The translations under genes were made by a program, and so were the position numbers. The notes beneath the pieces are model-generated. The model searched no databases. It was not told the DNA's origin and saw nothing but the letters and a program-made list of their open reading frames with translations. Of a stretch of DNA of 64,000 nt, positions 19,969 through 28,231 are shown in pieces. Source of the DNA: Closterium sp. NIES-65 (Eukaryota > Streptophyta > Zygnematophyceae > Desmidiales > Closteriaceae); the NCBI GenBank assembly GCA_948144175.1, contig CANXME010000213.1:3558501-3622500 (forward strand), given 5' to 3'. How positions within the stretch are numbered: the stretch's first letter is position 1; the number at the start of each line of letters is the position of its first letter.

Positions 19969-22900
19969 TCAGACAACGCTCCTGGCCACATCCCTACAGC
20001 ACCGGAACTTGGCAAACACAAACGGGTACTGGCGCTGGTAGTAGTTCCGGAACGAGTCGCGAACCATGCACGGGTGCGTCATAGGCGACGACCCCTTGAG
20101 CACAAAGTGGCAGCCGTCGAAAAAGTCTGTGGAATATTCAGGATACTCGTCCATCTTCTCAAACCCTGGGAACGGCTCGAAGGGAGAGCTGGTCCACTCC
20201 CACCCTCCTTCCCGCACGCTCTGCTGCAGCTCCGCTAGCCGATTCCCTTCCATGACCGAATCTTCTTCAGCCGGTTCTTCAGCAGAGTTGAGATCAAACT
20301 TCCCAACACCATTGGCAAGCAGGGATAACTTCCCGTCCTTGTGCTGCTTCTTCGTCGTCGTTGCCCCAGAAACCAGTCCCTTGCCGCTGCCCTTGCCGTT
20401 CTCAGACAGCGGAGACAAATTCCCAGACTTCCCCTTGTTGCCGTCGTCGTCTTGGTCATCGAAAGACATGATGTCAGCCGGCAGAAGGAACGGCGGCGGC
20501 TGAGACACAATCTGGTTCCACTCCGCCTCGCTCATAATCCGGTACTCGCTCCCTGCAGCCCAGCAGAACGCCTGGGCTTCAGCCAGGCTAACCCACACAG
20601 GTGCATCTGCCACCTCGTACCAAGGCTTCGCTTCTGTTCCCTTGCCCAGGCCTAGGTGAGTATGAACCCAGTACTCTCCCTCCTCCTCCCCGCCCACCAC
20701 TTTCTCCCCGTTCCCATCAGCTGTTTCCTCATCAGCCATCATCACACCGTCCTCCCCGCTCCCCTCCCCGTCCGTACTCCCACCCCTCATGCGCTTGACA
20801 AAGCTCCAGGAGGCCGGGCAGGTAAGCCCCTGCTTCTGCAGAAAATCCCAGTCCTCCCCCTCCCATAGCTCCTCCCTCTTGTACCCCTTCAGTTCAGTCA
20901 CAAACGCATGGAATTGCGCGACCGAGACTGGCTGGGACGACACGAGGAAATCCCGAGGCACCAGGGAGACGGTCGGCGGGCCTTCGTTGTCCCACACGAA
21001 TCCGTCCTTGTCGCCAGTCACATCGGTGCCCATGGCCACCTTCCCTGCTGGGATTAGCACATCGAGATCACCAGCCAGAGACTCTCGAAGTAGAGCCAAG
21101 TTGTGCTTTGCAGCGGCAGGGGGATGAGGAGAGTCGAGGATAAACGGCAAGTTCGGGTGGAGAGATGCGGGTTCTGTTGCCGTGGAGGACGGGGAAGGGA
21201 GGTCAGCATCAGAAGGAGGAGGGGAAAGTGGGAGTGGAGATGCCAGGAAGGATTGCTTATCCGCCTGTAGTTGCATGTAGGAGAGGGTTTCAATGTGCAT
21301 CCTGTCATGCTCCACTGCTAGCGCCACCTGCCGCGCTGTCACCTTCACCGCCCTCTCTCCCTCCTCCTGCTCTCCCTCAGCTGAAGCCTGCATTGCAGCC
21401 ATGATCTCCCTGCGTGCGTCTCGCACGTAGGCCTGGATTTCGGCCTGGGAAGGCCATGTGAGGGGCACGTCTGGGTGCGCGTGGCACTGCGAGGGGTCGA
21501 GGAGGAGCGGGTCGATGCCCCGAGAGAACATGGTGTCGAGGGCCGTGGGTGCGCGTGCCGGGAGCAGCTTGAGAATGGCGAAGGCTGTTAAGTGGCCACT
21601 GCGTGGGGGAAAGGGGAGGGGGAACGGGGAACGGGAAGGGAGATGAGAATGGGGCATGGGGAAGGGGGATGGGGGAAGGGAGAAGGGAGAAAGGGGAAGC
21701 GGGAAGAGGGAAGAGGGAAAGGAGTGGAGATAGACGGAGCAACACAGCGCACACGGTACCACACCACCCCATCTCATCCCACCCCACCACAACCCATCCC
21801 ACTCCATACCATCCGATCCCACCCCACCCCACCTCACCCCACCACACCACATCATCACGCTAGTACTCACTAGTAGAAGCAGAAGGGGTGGCGGAACTCA
21901 ATCGGCTTGACGCTCCAGTCATCCAGAGCATCAAAGAAGGCGTCAGCATCCCGCCAGCACTCAAGAAGAGCGAGCGTCTGCGGCAGCAGCAGCTGCATGC
22001 CGTAGAGAGGCGAGCGCCACGCGGCGTGCATGAGCATGGCGGACTTGCTGGCCAGCGCTGCTATGTCCTGTGGGGTGAACTTGCGCGAAATCTCCATCAG
22101 CACGCGGTCCCCTGCACTGCACGGCAGGAGGAAAAAGAGGAAGGGAATGCAGAAGGGAGAGAGAGGGGGGAAAGGTAGTTTGGTAAATGCATGTCCTGAG
22201 GGGTGAACTTGCGCGAGATCTCCATCGGCACGCGGTCGCCGGCGCTGCATGGCAGGAGGAGAGGGAGGAAAAAGAAGGCAGGAGGGAAAGGAAGGGGGAA
22301 AGGCAGGGAGAAAGGGCAGACCCACTTGTCTTACCATCCTCTCCACCGCAACACAGGAATCCAGTGCTTAATTTCCCCTTTTTTTGTTACCTTTTTGTGG
22401 TTATATTGGCAAGGGCCGGAATACGAGGGCGGTGTGGAAGCAGACACCCAGTGGAGACGGGCATGTGAGGGAGCGGGATGGAGTGCAGGAACTCCAGCCA
22501 CATCCTCTCACACGCCGCAAATTCTATGGCGCTACGAGAGCCAAAACTCACCCAATGGAGACGGGCGTGCGAGGCAGGGAGATAGAGTGCGGGAACTCCA
22601 GCCACATCTCCACGCACCGTACCTCACCATTCACCACCACGTCATACCTTTATGCAACAATCTTTGAGGAGGTCATCCAAAACTCACCCGATAGAGACAG
22701 GCGTGTGAGGGAGCGAGATGGACTGCGGGAACTCCAACCACATCTCCACGCGCCTCAGTTCACCGTTCACCACCACGTCATACTTCCACGCGGCCTCGTC
22801 CACGTCAGCAGCGCGCATGCCGAGCGATTGGAATGCGTTGCGCGCGCCGTTCTTGATGAAATCCTCTGTGACGCCCTGGTCGTCGTCGTATGCGCCGTGC

Positions 22901-24323
22901 AGCACGTCACGGTCCTTCCAGAGGTCTAACGGGGAGGCGTGCAAGGGAGGAGAGAGGGGGCTATTCCTTAGTCGTCTCAACAACAGATTCCGTGAGAGGC
23001 GGCACAATGAACGCCACAAAAGGCACAGCGAGCTGACCGATTCGGAACGACTCTTTAACAGCAGCAGGGATGGAGGGCAGGCGCAAGTGGAGGAGGATGT
23101 GGGGCGGTGAACGAACAAACGGGAATGATTGTACGTATGACGTACCAGTGCAGAGCAGCAGCTGCATGTTGGATCCACCAATGCGGTGCAGAGTGGTGAA
23201 GAACTCCACAATGTCTTCATCTGCGGGAAGGCGCAAGCCAAAACAAGGAAAGGGAGGAGGGGAGGGGGGAGGAAAGGGCGAGAGAGGAGGAAGGGGGTGG
23301 GGGGCGAGGAAACGGCGGGACGGGCACAGTGGGGAGAGGGGAATTCGAATTGGACCGTAGGACTGTGCTCGACCAGTGAGAGAAAAGGCATATAGACTTC
23401 CATACGCCCTTCCACACGCTCTCCTCGCAGAATCGCACTCTCCGCTCACAACCGCGCTCTTCGCTAATCACCGCGCTCTCCGCTAACACCGCGCGCACCG
23501 CTCACCAGGGATGTTACCGACGCTGCTGCCGAGCCAGAGCACGCAGAGCGTGGCGTCGGGGTGCCGTCGCCGCACGGAGCGCAGCCCGTCTAAGTACTCC
23601 TCCTGCACGAGCTCCACGTCGCCCGCCGTCATTCGCGGCACCGCCGCCAAGATATTGCGACGCGCCTCGAGCAGAAACGCCTCGGAAACGTCGATTCCCG
23701 CGAACCGGCACCTGGGGATTGGTCAGCGCGCGACGGCATAGTTGTGAGATTGGCAGTGCGTAAGAATACGCCATGAAAATGTTCTAGAGAGCTGAAAGGA
23801 ATTCGAGCGCATTCTTTTATGAATTTATACGAAACGTGCGTACATCACCATGGGCGCGGCGACGGACCGGGGCGGCACATTTTTCTGGGTCGGTTCGCGT
23901 TTCGAGTAGACTGGACTGGAGCATCGTATTTCCGAAACAGCGAGCAGAGGTTTTACTGGCGAGTTTACGAGAAATTTGAGAAGCCGTGTGCAAAAACGAC
24001 TTGAATTCGTTAAAGTTGTCATGGATTTCTGCGAATTCTTACCTCCCATGGTGTTCGGCAATCGCCTGAAGCAGCACGCGGGTCTTAAGCGCGTTCCCGC
24101 ATCCGAGCTCCACCACCACAGCGTCGCGCGGGATCAATTGCGCGATTTCCTTCGCGTGCTGCTTCAGCAGCCGGCGTTCTTCCAGGAACGGATAGTACTG
24201 CCGGAGGCGCGTGATCGAGTCGTACAGGGCCGAGCCGCGCTCGTCGTAGAGGTAAGACGTGGGTACGACCTTAACGGGAAGCAACAATCCGTCCACGAGG
24301 CTGGAACGCTCGATGGTCGGCAT
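19969..24323 (-). CDS. EGT1: EGT1-type ergothioneine biosynthesis fusion enzyme (methyltransferase, DinB, FGE-sulfatase)
   Basis: Six exons, joined by GT-AG introns in consistent phase: 24323-24043, 23711-23506, 23220-23146, 22925-22688, 22116-21871, 21598-19969. The product is about 891 aa. ATG 24323 sits 22 codons before the conserved SYLYDERGSALYD; the frame stays open to an upstream ATG at 24524, so a 67-residue extension is possible. Residues 1-340 resemble EgtD histidine trimethyltransferase, with SAM motif VVELGCGN (about 70-76), GIDVSEAFL, LWLGSSVGNI and DRDVLHGAYDDDQGVT. Next comes a DinB-like domain with FYYGHLTAF and the iron-ligand motif HDRMHIE (about 446-452). The last half is FGE-sulfatase-like (IPAGKVAMGT, WDNEGPP, YRIMSEAEWN, GGWEWTSS, FRCCRD). 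In fungal EGT1 this set makes hercynine and then its cysteine sulfoxide, using O2 and Fe(II). Methyltransferase-first order argues against OvoA. Three acidic or Ser/Pro-rich inserts lengthen the sulfatase part. Function is inferred from family. Confidence 0.85.
22195..22256 (-). repeat. Duplicate of the exon-5 start
   Basis: Minus-strand sequence encoding AGDRVPMEISRKFTPQD, a copy of the beginning of exon 5 (AGDRVLMEISRKFTPQD at 22116), including the preceding pyrimidine/CAG acceptor. It lies in the intron just upstream of the real exon 5. Confidence 0.65.
22449..22520 (-). repeat. Third, decayed copy of the exon-4 end
   Basis: Encodes ERMWLEFLHSIPLPHMPVST in one frame but the donor has become GTGTCT and no frame-preserving acceptor is apparent. 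It looks like a degraded member of the same duplication. Confidence 0.6.
22552..22647 (-). repeat. Duplicate of the exon-4 end of EGT1, possible 96-nt cassette exon
   Basis: Minus-strand copy of the last 96 nt of exon 4, encoding YDVVVNGEVRCVEMWLEF and following residues, against YDVVVNGELRRVEMWLEF in exon 4. It keeps an AG before its start and the donor GTGAGTTTTGG. Its length is a multiple of three and both ends have the same phase as exon 4, so including it would add 32 residues without a frameshift. Confidence 0.7.
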
Positions 24324-24524
24324 GGCTGCTGACGTAACGTCGCTTTCGTTGACGTCAACTGATAGGTCTGCTGAGGCCGTCAGCTGGACGAGACGCCACA
24401 ATCGTTGGCAAATTGTAATAGAATCACAGTTCCAGCTTCTGGAAACAGCTCCACAAAGTGAAGCTGAAAAGGTTTGACAGAAATTCAAGAGGGCCTGAGA
24501 CAACTCAAAGTCGAGAATGGTCAA

Positions 24525-26066
24525 AAGTGAGGTTGAGGAGCGAATTCATTCCGCTTGACGGGGAATGAGAGAATCCTTCAGTGCGAGCAATAATTCACGG
24601 ATTGGAGGAATTTATCGAGACGAGAAAGGCGGAATGCGTTAATATGCGGTTCTGTGAGTTGAATTCTGGTTTGGGTGCGGTGTGTGTGACTCATCGCTGG
24701 GGATAAGGTGCAGCATTCAGATTGTCTCCGATTTGGGCGAGTCTGCCTTTTCAGGGTTTCCAGGTTTGCGAAGGAAACGTCCCTGAAATAGGTACGGTAA
24801 TTTCGTCGAGGCACTCTGATTTGTGGAAAGGTTGGATTTTTCGCTCCCTCCAGTGTCGTTCAGCGGTAAACAGCAGAAGTGGAGACGCTGTAAAGGTGAA
24901 GACGCAGTTCGTTAAACCAAGAAGGGCAGACATGGTAGATTTGCAACTGCCATGTTGTGGTGTTATTTTGTGAGTTGATTACACCTGCAATCAGAGCATC
25001 AAAACCTTCCGTAACCTAGGCAAACGCCTAAGCTGCATTTGTTTGTAGCCGAGTTCTTCAAAGAAGGCGACTGGAAGAGGTCACAATCCCGTAAGGGTGG
25101 GTTGCCAGTGCCACCACCCGAGATGTGGATCCACGTGGCAAGATTCGAGTGAATGACGGGATATACTGGATTTGAGCTTGGAGTCGCTTACCAGTTACGA
25201 CACGGCTCGGCGGATGTCTGCGAAATTGCTCGGTCAAGAAGTATGTTGGGGGAGGGATGCATGGCCGACTGGGGTTTTGTTTTTTTGCCCGGGGGCAGCG
25301 AGCTCCCCCGGGCAAAACCTGAACGCGCTGAGATATATTCGGCGAAACTGCTCTGTGCTTGAGTCCTGATTGATGATGAGTTCGACTCAAGTAGTCCTTG
25401 CCTTTTCGACTTCACAAACTAAAAGAACAGGCTGAGTTTGGATATGGTTGGCAAGGGTCAGCCCCAGGAAAGCTCAGTTGGAGGGAGTTTACCATGCTCG
25501 CGTTGCTTTTGCCACCGTGAACGGCTGATTGGCTTGGCGACGAACACAAAGCGAAAATTCAGGCGGAATTTTGCGGCGGAGCTCAACTTCGGTGAAACCA
25601 ATGGTGATGTCGAAGCGAAGGGGCATCTTATCAGGTCTAGGATCTTGACTGACGTGGGCGAATAACAGCTGCCAAGTCTGAGAAATTTCGACATGACTGA
25701 TGCTTGACGTGGCGAATATGTATTGAAAGCCTGGCAATTAACACATTTGTCGGCGATAGTGTCCAGCTGGTGTTCTGACCCACGTATAGGCGACCTCGTT
25801 TCAAACTATATACTGGCTATGTACCTATGCTTGATTCTGAGAGTCAGTGCAGGCCCTTGGTCGGATGGAAAACATAATCAACAAGGTTTCGTTATGAGTT
25901 GTACTAAAAGAGTGTGCGGAAGACTGCATAAAGAGGATGAAAACAACAGAATTACTGAATGAAGATTGAATGAACAAGAGAGACATTTATTGGGCGAATA
26001 CATGCTAGGCGCGGACCTCGGGATGTGGGTGGGTTAGAGGTGTCGCGATTGGTGCAGAGCGACTCG
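24525..26066. other. Host intergenic sequence upstream of EGT1
   Basis: About 1.5 kb of mixed-composition sequence between the EGT1 start and element K. It should hold the EGT1 promoter on the minus strand, but I cannot assign a TATA box or start site. It contains one strong hairpin (25283-25317). Short open frames here show no recognisable product. ACTCG at 26062-26066 is the target duplication of element K. Confidence 0.5.
25283..25317. other. Perfect 13-bp inverted repeat
   Basis: Arms TTTTGCCCGGGGG and CCCCCGGGCAAAA separated by 9 nt. It is the strongest isolated hairpin in the host-type sequence. Role unknown. Confidence 0.8.
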
Positions 26067-26189
26067 TGTCAAATCATAATGTTCTGTAGGCTGTAGTGGG
26101 GTAGCCTATATGGGGTACACATTTCTAGGGTTGCATATTTGTACCACATTCTATTCCTTAGTGCACTCATTCTCGTTTCAGTTTTCACA
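26067..26189 (+). repeat. 5' LTR of element K
   Basis: 123 bp, ends TTTTCACA, followed by the primer site at 26190. Confidence 0.95.
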
Positions 26190-26235
26190 TGGTATCGAGC
26201 AGGTTCCCTCGTGGGAACTGTGCCTAGGGCCCACC
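26190..26235 (+). promoter_or_regulatory. Primer-binding site, hairpin and GGGCCCACC box of element K
   Basis: TGGTATCGAGCAGG, stem GGTTCCC (26202-26208) with GGGAACT (26213-26219), then GGGCCCACC at 26227-26235. Confidence 0.8.
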
Positions 26236-26329
26236 AAGTCGAAAGTTTTTTTTCCTGCCTGGAGCGCGCTCAGCCCGAGTCGCGCTCCCCTCTCTGACTT
26301 CGTCGAGCCGCCCTAGCGGCCAAGTCGCG

Positions 26330-26906
26330 CCGCCTTAGCGGCCCCTGATTCGTCGCCCTAGCGACCCCGTCGCCCTACCTACGGCCCCGGCCCCGTCGCC
26401 CTACCTGCGCCTCGGCCCCGTCGCCCTACCTGCGCCCCGGCCCCGTCGCCCTACCTGCGCCCCGGCCCCGTCGCCCTACCTGCGCCCCGGCCCCGTCGCC
26501 CTACCTGCGACCCCGGCCCCGTCGCCCCACCTGCGACCCTGGCCCCGTCGCCATACCTGCGGCCCCGGCCCTAGCCCCGTCGCCCTACCTGCGCCCCGGC
26601 CCCGGCCCCGTCGCCCTACCTGCGCCCCGGCCCCGGCCCCGTCGCCCTGCTTGCGACCCCGGCCCCGTCACCCCACCTCCGACCCCGGCCCCATCGCCCT
26701 ACCTGCGCCCCGGCCCCGGCCCCGTCGCCCTACCTGCGTACCGGCCCCGTCGCCCTACCTTCGACCCCGCCCCGTCGCCCTACCTACGGCCCCGCCCCGC
26801 CGCCCTACCTGCGGCCCAGCCGCCCTACCTGCTGCCCCGCCGCCCTACCTGCGGCCCAGCCGCCCTACCTGCGGCCTAGCCGCCCTACCTGCGGCCAGGC
26901 CTCTCG
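26330..26906 (+). repeat. Minisatellite leader of element K
   Basis: Tandem copies of GCCCCGTCGCCCTACCTGC-like units of about 21-30 bp, becoming GCGGCCCAGCCGCCCTACCT near the right end. Units continue at about 27768-27850 in the same orientation, which shows that 26910-27743 was inserted into this array. Confidence 0.85.
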
Positions 26907-27129
26907 TTATCAGGGTAGAATACCCTTTTTGCACTGACTGGCGGCCGCTTTTTTTCAGTTACCCTTTCACAGGCAGGGTAGTGGATTTTTTACCCTAGGC
27001 CAGAAAGTGTAAGTTTTTCAATACCCTTTGAAAAACAGCATAAGGAACACATTACTCTGACTGTACAGTGTACAATCCAAGCTATACTGGTACTAAGTGC
27101 TCCGTAGCGAGACGAAACATTATACAGGT

Positions 27130-27506
27130 TGTCAGTAGAGCTACACTGTGAGATCCCCGATCGATCCTAGGGGGGGTTACATGCGCGTTTGCCTGGGGGG
27201 TTATGGGCGCACTGACCCGCTACTGAAACAAGCCCTTTTATCCCAATGGTCTAGTGGTTGGGATTCTGACATGGTATCAGAGCGGTCTCGGGTTCGAATC
27301 CTGGTGTATGCACATGTTGGCCGTTGCCACTGTGCTCAGTCCTGGGCCTCCCAGTGTGGGGGGGTGTCAGTAGAGCTACACTGTGAGATCCCCGATCGAT
27401 CCTACGGGGGGTTACAGGCGCGTTTGCCTGGGGGGTTATGGGCGCACTGACCCGCTACTGAAACAAGCCCTTTTATCCCAATGGTCTAGTGGTTGGGATT
27501 CTGACA
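27130..27506 (+). mobile_element. TRIM (terminal-repeat retrotransposon in miniature), 377 bp
   Basis: Two 142-bp direct repeats (27130-27271 and 27365-27506) begin TGTCAG and end CTGACA, differ at two positions, and enclose only 93 bp. The primer site TGGTATCAGAGC starts directly after the first repeat (27272-27283) and a GTGTGGGGGGG purine tract ends directly before the second. CAGGT at 27125-27129 and 27507-27511 is a perfect 5-bp target duplication. These are all hallmarks of a TRIM. The LTR is unrelated to those of the copia elements in this window. Confidence 0.92.
27240..27312 (+). other. tRNA-Glu-like sequence spanning the TRIM LTR end and primer site
   Basis: The segment aligns over its D-arm (TGGTCTAGTGGTTGGGATT) and T-arm (TCGGGTTCGAATCCTGG) with eukaryotic tRNA-Glu, with A-box- and B-box-like words at normal spacing. 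An anticodon-like stem TCTGA/TCAGA with a 7-nt loop forms across the LTR/primer-site border. The acceptor ends do not pair, so it is not a functional tRNA. Confidence 0.4.
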
Positions 27507-27526
27507 CAGGTCCCTGCAAAACGATA

Positions 27527-27594
27527 CCTCTAGCGAGATTTGAACTTGCGACTTTACAGATCTAATGCGCGATTGACCAGCTAAACTACTAGCC
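27527..27594 (-). pseudogene. tRNA-Thr-like relic
   Basis: On the minus strand the A-box-like TAGTTTAGCTGGTC and the T-arm TCGCAAGTTCAAATCTCGC resemble tRNA-Thr. The anticodon arm appears to have lost about 5 nt (GCATTAGATCTGTAA) and the 5' acceptor strand does not pair with CTAGAGG, so this is a tRNA pseudogene or a tRNA-derived SINE head. Confidence 0.45.
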
Positions 27595-27859
27595 ATTGAT
27601 CTTGTGTGCTTCGGGACTTATAGTAATCACAAGTTTTCAAGAATACCCTGCCCAAACAGACTAACTGTTTTTTTACCCTGCATTTGACAGGGAAACAAAA
27701 ATTTTACCCTACGCATCAGGGTTGACTATACCTAGAACCCTGATTACTAAGGGTGGCCCAAAACGAATCTGAAGCCCTACCTGCGGCCCAGCCGCCCTAC
27801 CTGCGGCCCCGCCGCCCTACCTGCGGCCCCGGCGCACTACCTGCGGTCACGGCCTCGTC

Positions 27860-28064
27860 ACTGAACGGGGCCGCTGTGACGGGCGGCGGGGCCGCACTAA
27901 AAGGCGGCGGGGCCGAAACGAAGGGCGGCGGGGCCGCTAGGGGAAGGGGCCGCTAGGGCGTAGGGGGCCGCTAGGGCGGCTCGGCGAGGTGAGAGCCCGG
28001 AGCGCGACTCGGGCGGAGCGCGCTTCGGGCAGGAGAGAATATATTTTTTTTTTAAACTCGATGT
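27860..28064 (-). repeat. Inverted copy of the element K leader
   Basis: On the minus strand this reads as a family-1 leader (GCCGCCCTAGCGGCC units after CGCGCTCCGCCCGAGTCGCGCTCC), matching 26260-26340 on the plus strand. The switch from plus-oriented to minus-oriented units occurs near 27860. Confidence 0.7.
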
Positions 28065-28110
28065 GGTGGGCCCTAGGCACAGTTCCCAAGGGGGAACCTG
28101 CTCGATACCA
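28065..28110 (-). promoter_or_regulatory. Primer-binding site, hairpin and GGGCCCACC box of the inverted K copy
   Basis: Minus strand: TGGTATCGAGCAGG, GGTTCCC/GGGAACT stem, then GGGCCCACC. Confidence 0.75.
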
Positions 28111-28231
28111 TGAGGAAAGTAGAACGAGGATGAATGACTAAGGAATGGAAGTGATACAAATATGCAACCCTAGAAATGTGTACCCCATATGGGCTACCCC
28201 ACTATAGCCTACACAATATTATAATTTGACA
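28111..28231 (-). repeat. Inverted K-type LTR inside element K
   Basis: 121 bp; on the minus strand TGTCAAATTATAA...TTTCCTCA, clearly related to but more diverged than the two outer K LTRs. It abuts pol sequence at 28232 with no intervening bases. Confidence 0.8.

Larger units (their letters stand above)
26910..27743. mobile_element. Possible non-autonomous DNA transposon carrying a TRIM and tRNA relics
   Basis: An 834-bp block starts TCAGGGT and ends ACCCTGA, is bordered by TTA on both sides (26907-26909 and 27744-27746), and interrupts the K leader array. The AT-rich ends contain repeated ACCCTT/CAGGGTA words on both strands. A TTA duplication suits PIF/Harbinger elements, but the inverted ends are short and no transposase is present, so the class is uncertain. 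Confidence 0.45.

Noticed and set aside
19945..21873. Several 60-150 codon plus-strand frames within the EGT1 locus
   Set aside because: All are opposite the well-supported EGT1 exons and resemble no known protein.
19969..24323. OvoA (ovothiol synthase) as the identity of the host gene
   Set aside because: OvoA has the sulfoxide synthase part first and the methyltransferase last; here the EgtD-like domain is first, as in EGT1.
27272..27283. TGGTATCAGAGC at 27272 as a relic of a family-1 element
   Set aside because: It follows exactly the end of a 142-bp direct repeat with its own target duplication, so it is the TRIM's own primer site.
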